From NCBI GenBank assembly GCA_964565405.1, contig CAZMEW010000013.1:1-29271 (forward strand): a stretch of 29,271 nt of DNA. The letters run 5' to 3'. The position numbers were made by a program, and so were the translations under genes. This document shows positions 15,248 to 21,565 of this stretch, in pieces (the first letter of the stretch is position 1; each line of letters begins with the position of its first letter). The notes beneath the pieces were generated by a model. The model worked only from the letters and a program-made list of their open reading frames with translations. It made no database searches and was not told where the DNA came from. The DNA is from UBA922 sp964565405. GTDB taxonomy: Bacteria; Patescibacteriota; Patescibacteriia; Magasanikbacterales; UBA922.

Positions 15248-15645
15248 GGGGATGACAGGGTTCGATAGGTGGATTCGTTATCTTTCATATGCATGTCAGA
15301 GTGTCTGCCTCTGTAACACCAGACAAACCTACAAGTGCAAACTTGTTAGAGCGAGCTAAGACCGCTGTAGCGAAAGCTTTCAGTGTTACTAGCTTTGCTC
15401 CTGCTGTAGCCTAAAACCTACTAGCCATCGCTTCCACGATACTCGATAGTGGATCTGCGGTGCCAACCATTCTCGAGCGTAGGCACCCTTCTTCTCATAT
15501 CAGGAGCGCGCTGAAATTCATGACTATGAGTACATGCGATATTTTGCGATGTTTTTTAATCGTATGTCACTACATCAAATATCGACACACATGTAGAGTA
15601 TGGGGCTAACCCATCTAGACCCGGGTTCAATTCCCGGCATCTCCA
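15248..15645 (+). ncRNA. ssrA: Transfer-messenger RNA (tmRNA)
   Basis: The tRNA-like ends are clear: GGGGATG (15248-15254) pairs with CATCTCC (15638-15644), the T-arm ACCCGGGTTCAATTCCCGG lies at 15619-15637, and A15645 is the discriminator. CCA is not encoded. The start may be one base earlier. The tag frame most likely opens at GCA (15337-15339), in the context AGTGCAAAC, and runs 25 codons to TAA (15412-15414). The tag begins ANLLERAK and ends SFAPAVA, with hydrophobic-Ala end residues as expected for a protease degron. A 25-residue tag is longer than the common 8-15. Adjacent smpB encodes its partner. Confidence 0.95.
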
Positions 15646-15651
15646 CAAAAT

Positions 15652-15723
15652 AGTCCATAGTTTATAGCAAGAAAGTTCATCGAAAATATTAACTTTCTTA
15701 CCATGCACTATTGCCTATGAACT
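15652..15723 (+). promoter_or_regulatory. Long imperfect hairpin between ssrA and infC
   Basis: Starting 7 bases after tmRNA, four stems stack with small interior loops: AGT/ACT, CATAG/CTATG (15656-15660 with 15715-15719), ATAG/CTAT (15664-15667 with 15708-15711) and a perfect 9-bp AAGAAAGTT/AACTTTCTT (15669-15677 with 15691-15699). It ends 11 bases before the infC ATG. There is no T-tract. It may mark RNA processing or be an autoregulatory leader like those known upstream of infC-rpmI-rplT operons. Confidence 0.6.
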
Positions 15724-15734
15724 AATCACTAATT

Positions 15735-16283
15735 ATGAGAATCTCTCGCAAAAAAAGACCAGATAAGCCACTTATTGCGCACTATCGAAAAAATCAGGAA
15801 ATCGACTCTCCTGAAGTTTTAGTTCTTGACGAAGATGGACAACGAATCAATATCATGAGTTCGACTGAAGCACTTGCTCTTGCAGGTGAACGAGAACTTG
15901 ATCTTGTGGAAATCAACCCAAAAAGTACCCCACCCGTAGTCAAACTGATTGATTTTGCTGAGTTCAAATACCAAAAAGAAAAAGAAGCTAGAAAGCAAAA
16001 AGCTCACTCACATGTAAGTGAGACTAAGGGGGTGCGTCTGTCAATTCGCATTAGTGATCATGATCTTGGCATCAAAGCAGATCAAGCAGAAAAATTTCTT
16101 CTTAGAGGAGATAAGGTACGACTTGAGGTTGTGCTTAAAGGACGAGAAAATGCCAGAGGAGATCTTGCTAACGAAGTGATTGAGACTATGGCACAAAAGC
16201 TCGAAGCCACTGTTCCAGTTAAGTTCGAGCAAGAAATTACCAGACAGGGCAAAAAAGTAACCGCTGTTATTGTCCGAAAATAA
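15735..16283 (+). CDS. infC: Translation initiation factor IF-3
   Basis: The product is 182 residues, typical of IF-3, which binds the 30S subunit and proofreads initiation. The N-terminal domain shows the NQEIDSPEVLVLDEDGQ and EALALAGERELDLVEINP motifs, then PPVVKLIDFAEFKYQKEKEAR. The C-terminal domain shows DHDLGIKADQAEKFLLRGDKVRLEVVLKGRE-type sequence (written here in part). It starts with a regular ATG rather than the rare AUU used for autoregulation in enterobacteria. No Shine-Dalgarno site is evident. No own promoter was found; transcription may come through ssrA. Confidence 0.97.
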   Translation: MRISRKKRPDKPLIAHYRKNQEIDSPEVLVLDEDGQRINIMSSTEALALAGERELDLVEINPKSTPPVVKLIDFAEFKYQKEKEARKQKAHSHVSETKGVRLSIRISDHDLGIKADQAEKFLLRGDKVRLEVVLKGRENARGDLANEVIETMAQKLEATVPVKFEQEITRQGKKVTAVIVRK

Positions 16284-16308
16284 CCATTTTTACACACAGA
16301 ACACCCTC

Positions 16309-16337
16309 TTGACGGCTAAGAGAAAATCCTCTATACT
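16309..16337 (+). promoter_or_regulatory. Promoter for rpmI-rplT
   Basis: TTGACG (16309-16314), 17 bases, TATACT (16332-16337). Start is expected near 16344, about 16 bases before the rpmI ATG. The two ribosomal genes can therefore be expressed apart from infC. Confidence 0.8.
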
Positions 16338-16359
16338 AGCCGCCACATAATGAATTTGT

Positions 16360-16575
16360 ATGCCTAAACTAAAAACCCATAAAGCAACCGCAAAAAGATT
16401 TCAAGTGAAGAAGTCAAAAAAACGCGGTATGAAAGTATTGAAACGCATGGATGGACAAGACCATTTTAACTCACGAGAATCTGGTAGTACCAGACGCAAT
16501 AAACGCCGTGATCAAAGCGCCTCAACACCAATGAAGCGAACCGTACTCAAAGCTCTTCCTTACGCTTCAAAATAA
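16360..16575 (+). CDS. rpmI: 50S ribosomal protein L35 (bL35)
   Basis: The product is 71 residues, slightly longer than the usual 64-66. The start MPKLKTHKATAKRFQVKKS is the L35 signature, followed by the basic KKRGMKVLKRMDGQDHF segment and STRRNKRR. A short C-terminal extension ends LKALPYASK. It is followed by rplT 24 bases later, the usual order. Confidence 0.96.
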   Translation: MPKLKTHKATAKRFQVKKSKKRGMKVLKRMDGQDHFNSRESGSTRRNKRRDQSASTPMKRTVLKALPYASK

Positions 16576-16599
16576 CATTAACGATTATCATTGTATTGT

Positions 16600-16944
16600 A
16601 TGCCACGAGTAAAACGAGGAATGCGACATGCGAAGAGACGCTCCAATATTCTCAAACGAGTAAAGGGCTTTGAAGGCGGTCGTAAAAAACTTTTGAAACT
16701 TGCAAAAACAGCTGATACTAAAGCAGGCGCACATGCCTACCGTGACCGACGTAACAAAAAACGCCTGACTCGAAACCTCTGGCAAGTAAAAATCAATGCC
16801 GAGGTTCGAAAACACGGACTTTCATATAGTGCGTTCATGGGAGGACTCAAGAAAAAAGGTATCACACTTGACCGCAAAATACTCTCAACTCTCGCTGAGA
16901 AGCAACCGAAAATATTTGCAGCCCTGGTAAAATCCGTTGCTTAG
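16600..16944 (+). CDS. rplT: 50S ribosomal protein L20 (bL20)
   Basis: The product is 114 residues; ATG at 16600 was chosen over an upstream TTG because it gives the canonical MPRVKRGMRHAKRRSNIL start. KGFEGGRKKLLKLAKTADTKA, AYRDRRNKKRLTRNLW and the C-terminal SYSAFMGGLKKKGITLDRKILS are diagnostic. L20 binds 23S rRNA early in 50S assembly and in several bacteria represses its own operon. A rho-independent terminator follows at 16966-16995. Confidence 0.97.
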   Translation: MPRVKRGMRHAKRRSNILKRVKGFEGGRKKLLKLAKTADTKAGAHAYRDRRNKKRLTRNLWQVKINAEVRKHGLSYSAFMGGLKKKGITLDRKILSTLAEKQPKIFAALVKSVA

Positions 16945-16965
16945 TTCTCACCCACACCAGCACTT

Positions 16966-16995
16966 AAAAAATCTCCCTTATCGGAGATTTTTTTT
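16966..16995 (+). terminator. Rho-independent terminator after rplT
   Basis: Stem AAAAAATCTCC-type arm (16966-16976) with GGAGATTTTT (16983-16992), a 6-base loop, and a run of eight T. Confidence 0.9.
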
Positions 16996-17006
16996 AATAT
17001 ATATAC

Positions 17007-17035
17007 TTGACAGTAGGCCACCCTCATGTTAGTAT
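17007..17035 (+). promoter_or_regulatory. Promoter of the putative hairpin RNA
   Basis: TTGACA (17007-17012), exactly 17 bases, TAGTAT (17030-17035). Start of transcription is expected near 17042, just where a long hairpin begins. Confidence 0.7.
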
Positions 17036-17041
17036 CTATGA

Positions 17042-17132
17042 TGAAATTAAGGATTCATGGTGTGTTTGGCGATGGCGGAAGCGCCCCCTCCTTCGCTTCC
17101 TTGCCGCGTCGAACACACCCTGAATCTTTTTT
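17042..17132 (+). ncRNA. Putative small RNA: one long hairpin with a terminator tail
   Basis: After a good promoter, the transcript would fold into a single rod. The stems are AAGGATTCA/TGAATCTTT (17049-17057 with 17121-17129, one G-U), GGTGTGTT/AACACACC (17059-17066 with 17112-17119), CGA/TCG, GGC/GCC and GGAAGCG/CGCTTCC (17077-17083 with 17094-17100) around a C/T-rich 10-base loop. Six T at 17127-17132 end it. It is not recognisable as 6S, SRP or RNase P RNA. A second promoter for the next gene starts 14 bases later, so this unit looks autonomous. Confidence 0.55.
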
Positions 17133-17145
17133 AATTGGGAAGATA

Positions 17146-17174
17146 TTGACAAAATCGTATAAAAAACGTATTAT
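17146..17174 (+). promoter_or_regulatory. Promoter for the 40-residue basic protein and tRNA-Asp
   Basis: TTGACA (17146-17151), 17 bases, TATTAT (17169-17174). Start is expected near 17181, about 31 bases before the ATG at 17212. Confidence 0.8.
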
Positions 17175-17211
17175 ACAGGTCACTTATATTACATTATATT
17201 ACTTTAGGAAT

Positions 17212-17334
17212 ATGGGAATGCGTAAAAAAATGAGAAATAAAATGAAAGCGCAGTGGAAGCTTGATAAAATCAAGCGTGATAAAAAGAAGCTGAAGCGGGT
17301 ACGAAAAGTTGCAGCAGAAGCTGCTTCAAAATAA
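17212..17334 (+). CDS. 40-residue highly basic protein, putative RNA- or ribosome-binding
   Basis: The sequence opens MGMRKKMRNKMKAQ, is about half Lys and Arg, and ends AAEAASK. A longer in-frame version from 17026 would run through the hairpin RNA and upstream of the promoter at 17146-17174, so I placed the start at 17212. An own promoter, a position next to rplT and tRNA-Asp, and a composition like small ribosomal or mitoribosomal mS38-type (AURKAIP1/COX24) proteins suggest a ribosome-associated role. The mS38 resemblance is only in character and not aligned. Confidence 0.65.
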   Translation: MGMRKKMRNKMKAQWKLDKIKRDKKKLKRVRKVAAEAASK

Positions 17335-17336
17335 AT

Positions 17337-17373
17337 CCGTATAGTTTGTCAGTGATCTCACTGACATATACGG
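17337..17373 (+). promoter_or_regulatory. Hairpin joining the small gene to tRNA-Asp
   Basis: TGTCAGTG/CACTGACA (17347-17354 with 17359-17366) sits on CCGTATA/TATACGG (17337-17343 with 17367-17373). The outer stem uses the first two bases of the tRNA, so folding of the hairpin and of the acceptor stem compete. It could guide tRNA 5' processing. Confidence 0.5.
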
Positions 17374-17445
17374 GCTGGTAGTTCAACTGGTTAGAGCACT
17401 GCCCTGTCACGGCAGAAGTTGCGGGTTCGAGTCCCGTCCAGCCCG
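17372..17445 (+). tRNA. tRNA-Asp (GTC)
   Basis: A complete 74-base cloverleaf: acceptor GGGCTGG/CCAGCCC, anticodon stem CTGCC/GGCAG with loop CTGTCAC (anticodon GTC at 17406-17408), T-arm GCGGGTTCGAGTCCCGT and discriminator G, as expected for Asp. CCA is not encoded. Confidence 0.97.
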
Positions 17446-17460
17446 CATGAGGTACTAAAC

Positions 17461-17489
17461 AAAACTCAGCTTAATTGCCGAGTTTTTTT
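17461..17489 (+). terminator. Terminator between tRNA-Asp and the ABC-F start codon
   Basis: AAAACTC/GAGTTTT (17461-17467 with 17480-17486) plus GC/GC inside, and seven T (17483-17489). The next ATG is at 17495. It ends the tRNA transcript but may also act as an attenuator for the ABC-F gene, which has no visible promoter of its own. Confidence 0.8.
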
Positions 17490-17494
17490 CTACT

Positions 17495-18970
17495 ATGAAT
17501 CACGGAAACGTTATTGTGCGTTTTGACAACGTATCATTCTCCTACACCGATGATAAGCCTATTCTTGAAGAGGCTCATTTTTCTATACGAGAAAATGCCA
17601 AGATTACCATCATGGGTCAAAATGGTGTAGGTAAAAGTACAATATTCAAGCTGATCTTAGGTGCAGTGAATGCTAAAGACGAAGAGACACTCTCACCAAC
17701 CTCCGGAAAAATATCTGTTACCAATAATGCTAGTGTCGCAATCGGACACCAGGTCATGCCGAAACAATTTTTTGAATCTACCATCCTCGAATATTTCGCG
17801 ACCGCATTTTCTGAACACAAATATAACCTTGAGAAGCTTGTCGGAGATGTACTTGCAGTTGTTGATCTCAATATTCCACTTGATAAAAAAATAAAAGATT
17901 TATCGGGCGGACAACACGCGCGACTCCTACTTGCGTATGCACTCATCCAAAAACCGGATATTCTTCTCCTTGATGAACCGACCAATAATCTTGATGCTGA
18001 AGGAATCGCCCATCTCACCTATTTCCTCATGACGTATGAAAAAACGGTTATCGTCATTTCCCATGATGCAGGATTCCTCAATGCATTCACTGATGGAGTT
18101 TTGAATGTCGATTTTCATACCAAAAAAGTTGAGCAGTATGTTGGGAATTATTTTGACGTGATTGAGGAAATCAAGGCTCAGATTGAGCGCGAGGAGCGCA
18201 AGAATGCACAACTCCGAAAAAATATCCAAGACAAAAAAGATAAAGTTAATTTCTTTGCACACAAGGGGGGTAAGATGCGAAAACTCGCAAGTAAACTTAA
18301 GGATCAGGTAGAAGAGGACGAAGAAAATATGGTTGATGTCAAACGAGATGATAAAACGATCCGACCATTCACTATACCCGCACAGCACTGGTCTGAAGTG
18401 GTAGCAACCATCTCTACTGTCAGTGCTATGGTCGAACATGTTCCTACTCCTAAAAAAGTTGATATCAAATTGTGGAAAGGAAATCGACTCTTGATTGTAG
18501 GACCCAATGGTGTTGGAAAAAGTACACTCCTCAAAAAACTTGCGCTTGAACAAACTAATGATGCGGTCATTGCGGAAGGTATCAAAGTGGGATATTATCG
18601 CCAGGATTTTTCTGGACTTGATTTCAATATGACCGCCTACGAAGCGCTCGCCGAAATGATGGATATACCCGACAATCAAGAAATCTACGCGACAGGTGCA
18701 CAATTCCTTCTCACCTCTGATATACTCAAAACTCAGGTAGGCGCTCTATCTGAGGGACAAAAAGGATTACTCTGCTACGCTCGATTTGTGCTTCAAAAAC
18801 CTGGAATGCTCATACTCGATGAACCGACCAACCATATTAACTTCCGACATATTCCAGTCATCGCACAAGCTATTAATGAATATGAGGGGACGATTATTCT
18901 CGTGTCCCACATGCCAGAGTTTGTAGAGCAAATTCGTATTACTGAAGAATTGAATTTGGGAAAAATTTAG
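17495..18970 (+). CDS. ABC-F family ATPase (translation factor type)
   Basis: The predicted product is 491 residues with two ABC domains and no TM segment, the ABC-F layout; such proteins bind the ribosomal E site and rescue stalled or drug-bound ribosomes. The first domain has GQNGVGKST (41-49), LSGGQ (about 138-142), LLLDEPTNNLD (about 156-166) and a VISHD switch. The linker (about 225-300) is a charged coiled coil (REERKNAQLRKNIQDKKDK), as in the P-site tRNA interaction motif. The second domain has GPNGVGKST (about 335-343), an altered signature LSEGQ (about 418-422) and LILDEPTNH with an intact Glu. Which subfamily it belongs to I cannot tell. Its ATG follows the tRNA terminator by only 5 bases, suggesting expression by read-through. 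Confidence 0.93.
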   Translation: MNHGNVIVRFDNVSFSYTDDKPILEEAHFSIRENAKITIMGQNGVGKSTIFKLILGAVNAKDEETLSPTSGKISVTNNASVAIGHQVMPKQFFESTILEYFATAFSEHKYNLEKLVGDVLAVVDLNIPLDKKIKDLSGGQHARLLLAYALIQKPDILLLDEPTNNLDAEGIAHLTYFLMTYEKTVIVISHDAGFLNAFTDGVLNVDFHTKKVEQYVGNYFDVIEEIKAQIEREERKNAQLRKNIQDKKDKVNFFAHKGGKMRKLASKLKDQVEEDEENMVDVKRDDKTIRPFTIPAQHWSEVVATISTVSAMVEHVPTPKKVDIKLWKGNRLLIVGPNGVGKSTLLKKLALEQTNDAVIAEGIKVGYYRQDFSGLDFNMTAYEALAEMMDIPDNQEIYATGAQFLLTSDILKTQVGALSEGQKGLLCYARFVLQKPGMLILDEPTNHINFRHIPVIAQAINEYEGTIILVSHMPEFVEQIRITEELNLGKI

Positions 18971-18988
18971 AACACAAATTCCTCACCA

Positions 18989-19014
18989 CATCCCGAGCAT
19001 ACTCGGGATGTTTT
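18989..19014 (+). terminator. Terminator after the ABC-F gene
   Basis: Perfect 9-bp stem CATCCCGAG/CTCGGGATG with a CATA loop, followed by TTTT. Confidence 0.85.
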
Positions 19015-19085
19015 AGTATGGAATATAGCATGCGGTAAGTTGCCGAGAAAACACAGCCGTATTTTTGTTATATAATTTTTTTTGG

Positions 19086-19091
19086 TATACT
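19086..19091 (+). promoter_or_regulatory. Possible -10 box for the lysozyme-like gene
   Basis: TATACT lies about 38 bases before the ATG at 19130. A TTGTTA 15 bases upstream is a poor -35, so confidence is low. Confidence 0.35.
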
Positions 19092-19129
19092 ATATTATTA
19101 CTCATTCTTTTTCTCGACAAGAAGTGTCT

Positions 19130-19690
19130 ATGCCTCGGAAAAAACACCGGAATAAACGCGCTTCGCGCAAGAAAACACATTTTTTGTTTCGTACATTTTT
19201 AACCCAATTCCCACGAACACACAAATACATCACAGCATTCTTGTTTTGCTTTCTCATACTGGGCGGGATCAGTGTCTACCATGTAGTTTTGAGTAAACCA
19301 AGTCCAGCTCCAATCGATGATCGACCTGCTCGTATTGATGCATATTTCAGTAAATATCACATGCCACTTGCTGGCTATGGAGCGAGTTTTGTCTCAGTTG
19401 CTGACAGTTGTGGACTAGATTGGCGTTTGTTGCCTGCTATCGCAATCCGGGAGTCAAGTGGTGGCAAACGTATGCAATATAATAATCCTTTTGGCTGGGG
19501 AGGGGCTGATATTCCATTTCAGACAATCGATGAAGCGATTCGAGAAGTCGGTAGAAATCTGTGCGGCAATAACCCCAAAACTGCACGATGGTACGCAACA
19601 GCCTCAGTCCAAAAAAAACTATATTATTACAATGGCACAGTTATCCCAAGTTACCCTACAGAAGTTGCATGGATCATGAAGCAGTTCTAA
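19130..19690 (+). CDS. Membrane-anchored lysozyme/glucosaminidase-like cell wall hydrolase
   Basis: The predicted product is 186 residues. The ATG at 19130 gives MPRKKHRNKRASRKK, a very basic start, and avoids an upstream TTG that overlaps the -10. A TM helix follows (YITAFLFCFLILGGISVYHVV, shown here as the anchor), then a short Pro/Ser linker and a lysozyme-like domain. Key features are CGLDWRLLPAIAIRESSGG, with a candidate catalytic Glu, and NNPFGWGG, followed by IDEAIREVGRNL. This matches the goose-type lysozyme/glucosaminidase fold that cleaves peptidoglycan glycan strands. The protein should sit in the cytoplasmic membrane with its domain facing the wall. It is monocistronic, with a terminator after it. 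Confidence 0.85.
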   Translation: MPRKKHRNKRASRKKTHFLFRTFLTQFPRTHKYITAFLFCFLILGGISVYHVVLSKPSPAPIDDRPARIDAYFSKYHMPLAGYGASFVSVADSCGLDWRLLPAIAIRESSGGKRMQYNNPFGWGGADIPFQTIDEAIREVGRNLCGNNPKTARWYATASVQKKLYYYNGTVIPSYPTEVAWIMKQF

Positions 19691-19704
19691 AAAACTACAC
19701 TAAT

Positions 19705-19731
19705 AAAAAACTCTCAGCATGAGAGTTTTTT
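19705..19731. terminator. Bidirectional terminator between convergent genes
   Basis: AAAAAACTCTC/GAGAGTTTTTT (19705-19715 with 19721-19731), loop AGCAT. The A-run and T-run serve both the plus gene ending at 19690 and the minus J-domain gene ending at 19746. Confidence 0.9.
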
Positions 19732-19745
19732 GTTTCCAGTATATT

Positions 19746-20105
19746 TTATTTTCGTCCTGAATTTTTTCCCCCTTCTCCTTCATTCATTCTTTCAATTTTT
19801 TTATACGCTGCATCCCTTTTTTTTAGCTGATGTGTCTCTGCCTGCACCCTAAATTCCTCATCAACCTCTTGTCTTGCACCATCCCCCTCTGCTTGTAACT
19901 TTAGTAATCGATCATAGTGAGCCCTTTGTTCAGGGTCAGATAATGTATCATACGCTTCCTTAACTAGATGAAAATCACTCCTGTCTCGTGTGTCTGGATG
20001 GGTTTCTCTCGCTCGAACTCGAAAGGCAGCTTTTATTTGTTCTTGAGTTGCTGTGGGTAAAATTCTCAAAATCTTATAGTAATTTTTTTCTAAGGTCATA
20101 TACAT
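19746..20105 (-). CDS. Short J-domain protein (DnaJ-like)
   Basis: The predicted product is 119 residues. The J domain covers about 6-68: NYYKILRILPTATQEQIKAA, then the essential His-Pro-Asp in ETHPDTRD, then VKEAYDTLSDPEQRAHYDRL. J domains stimulate Hsp70 (DnaK) ATPase. The rest is a charged helical tail with no Gly/Phe region, zinc finger or client-binding domain, so this is a class III J protein. Its ATG overlaps the upstream TAA by one base (TAATG), so it is translationally coupled to the transglycosylase gene. That pairing suggests a role in export or assembly of the wall enzyme, but this is inference. An ATG two codons later is also possible. Confidence 0.9.
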   Translation of the reverse strand: MYMTLEKNYYKILRILPTATQEQIKAAFRVRARETHPDTRDRSDFHLVKEAYDTLSDPEQRAHYDRLLKLQAEGDGARQEVDEEFRVQAETHQLKKRDAAYKKIERMNEGEGGKNSGRK

Positions 20106-21427
20106 TATTTTAATGATTGTATATCTTCTTCATACTTATCCGCAAGTGCAAGTACATTATCACCATAAAAACTATATTTGGGATTGGTTCCTCCTGAAAA
20201 ATATCGCATCGCAGCCTTCCAGTTTCCATCCCTTGTACCATCTGCTCCATTTGCCTTGAGGAGGAGAGCCGAGGCAAGAAATGCATCTCTAATATCCCAC
20301 GGATCGGCTGGTGTTTTCCCTGTAATTGCCGATACTTTTCCTCTATACCCCATCCACGTCGAAGGAATAAACTGTGCCGGACCCATTGCACCTCCCCACC
20401 CGAGCTGACTTCCGTCTTTGTTGCGCATTGGACACGAGACTGGTGTAATATCCGGATCTTTTTCAAGTTCTGTGGTTATTATTTTAAATGGTTCCTGATC
20501 TCTCTCTGGTTTCATGATCACTTTCCAACTTTTTTCCGGAGGATCACCGAGTCGGTTACAGGTTCCGACATTTTTCCCCAGATTTGATTCTTGAGTTAGA
20601 ATCGCTAGCTGAAGTGCCGTAGGCACATCTGTCTGCCCGTGTACCCACTCAGCAATTGTCACTGCTTCTCCAAATGTAATTTGGGTGCCTACCTCAAGTA
20701 GTTCATAGATTCGACTTTTTATTTCAGCAGCCTTCTTTTTATTTCCTTGCAGCAGACTCTGATAATTTTCTTCCTTTCCCTGTGTTTCTTTGAGCAGCGT
20801 ACTTTGTTCAGTCAATTTTCCACCAAGTGCGTTTTGTTGGGCGCTCGTTAATTTCAAAAGTTGATTTGCTTCATCTTCTTCTGAGGCAAAGACTTCCTGC
20901 TGCGCTTCGAGATCGCTTCTTACTTTTTTTGCCTCATCAACCATCGTATTGATCGAATCAGATAGTAACTCGAGACTCCTCACTTCAGTAAGCGCGTCGC
21001 TTAGCCGGCCTTGTAAAATGAGCCGGAATGCAACCGCCTCATGATTTCTCTGATAAAGTATACGCAAGAGTGCGGCAAGATTATTCTTGAGGGCATCACT
21101 TTTTGCCTGGTTTTTTTCAATACTTTCTGCTGTTATTTTGAGTTTGCTATTCAATTCCTTAATGCGCACCGTAGTTGCAGAAATCTGCAGTTGAATTTTC
21201 TGCTGTTCCTGTTTCAATGAACGTATCTTATTCGCAAGTGTATTTTTTTCTCCTTTTGTTAGTGCTAATTCTTTTTCAAGCGTTCCTATTTCAGCTTCTA
21301 TTTTTTTCAACTCCTCTTGTAATTGTTCTTGCTCTTCCACACTTCCCTGCACGGTATGGGGTACCCATAAAGAAAAAATAGCTATTCCTAGCATCAAAAA
21401 TATCGATAGAATTTGTATCTTTTTCAT
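20105..21427 (-). CDS. Secreted coiled-coil lytic transglycosylase (PcsB/EnvC-like N-terminus, MltB-like catalytic domain)
   Basis: The predicted product is 440 residues. Signal or anchor helix 1-28 (MKKIQILSIFLMLGIAIFSL). Residues of about 30-240 are a long coiled coil with the central hairpin segment LAALLRILYQRNHEAVAFRLIL, as in EnvC, PcsB and CwlO-type cell-division regulators that dock on FtsEX. The C-terminal domain of about 245-440 is a transglycosylase: LQLAILTQESNLGKNVGTC carries the likely catalytic Glu, and GWGGAMGPAQFIPSTW plus DPWDIRDAFLASALLL are typical SLT/MltB motifs. It should cut peptidoglycan glycan strands under the control of its coiled coil. PcsB-type proteins normally carry a CHAP or M23 domain, so the pairing with a transglycosylase is notable. 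AGGGAAG near 21438 is a weak ribosome site. Confidence 0.9.
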   Translation of the reverse strand: MKKIQILSIFLMLGIAIFSLWVPHTVQGSVEEQEQLQEELKKIEAEIGTLEKELALTKGEKNTLANKIRSLKQEQQKIQLQISATTVRIKELNSKLKITAESIEKNQAKSDALKNNLAALLRILYQRNHEAVAFRLILQGRLSDALTEVRSLELLSDSINTMVDEAKKVRSDLEAQQEVFASEEDEANQLLKLTSAQQNALGGKLTEQSTLLKETQGKEENYQSLLQGNKKKAAEIKSRIYELLEVGTQITFGEAVTIAEWVHGQTDVPTALQLAILTQESNLGKNVGTCNRLGDPPEKSWKVIMKPERDQEPFKIITTELEKDPDITPVSCPMRNKDGSQLGWGGAMGPAQFIPSTWMGYRGKVSAITGKTPADPWDIRDAFLASALLLKANGADGTRDGNWKAAMRYFSGGTNPKYSFYGDNVLALADKYEEDIQSLK

Positions 21428-21443
21428 AGGCCTAACTTCCCTT

Positions 21444-21449
21444 ATTGTA
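21444..21449 (-). promoter_or_regulatory. Extended -10 promoter of the transglycosylase gene
   Basis: TACAAT on the minus strand, preceded by TATGC, the same extended -10 as at the GC-rich genes. The -35 is weak. Confidence 0.5.
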
Positions 21450-21480
21450 GCATATCAGAAGTCTTGATAAAACAGTTTAT

Positions 21481-21516
21481 CACATTTTGAACTTGTATAC
21501 CTATACAGAAAATGTG
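21481..21516. promoter_or_regulatory. Nested inverted repeat upstream of the transglycosylase promoter
   Basis: CACATTTT/AAAATGTG (21481-21488 with 21509-21516) encloses TGTATA/TATACA (21494-21499 with 21502-21507). It lies between the ppsA terminator and the next promoter and may be an operator; no T-tract follows. Confidence 0.4.
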
Positions 21517-21522
21517 GTCATC

Positions 21523-21556
21523 AAAAAATTAATACCATCCTACAGGGGATGGTATT
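21523..21556 (-). terminator. Terminator of the PEP synthase fusion gene
   Basis: 10-bp perfect stem AATACCATCC/GGATGGTATT (21531-21540 with 21547-21556); on the minus strand AATTTTTT follows. Confidence 0.88.
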
Positions 21557-21565
21557 TTCACTTAC

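Noticed and set aside
17042..17132. SRP RNA or 6S RNA
   Set aside because: The conserved SRP apical loop sequence is absent, and there is no large central bubble as in 6S RNA.
17026..17211. N-terminal extension of the 40-residue basic protein
   Set aside because: It would cross the hairpin RNA and its terminator and begin upstream of the gene's own promoter at 17146-17174.
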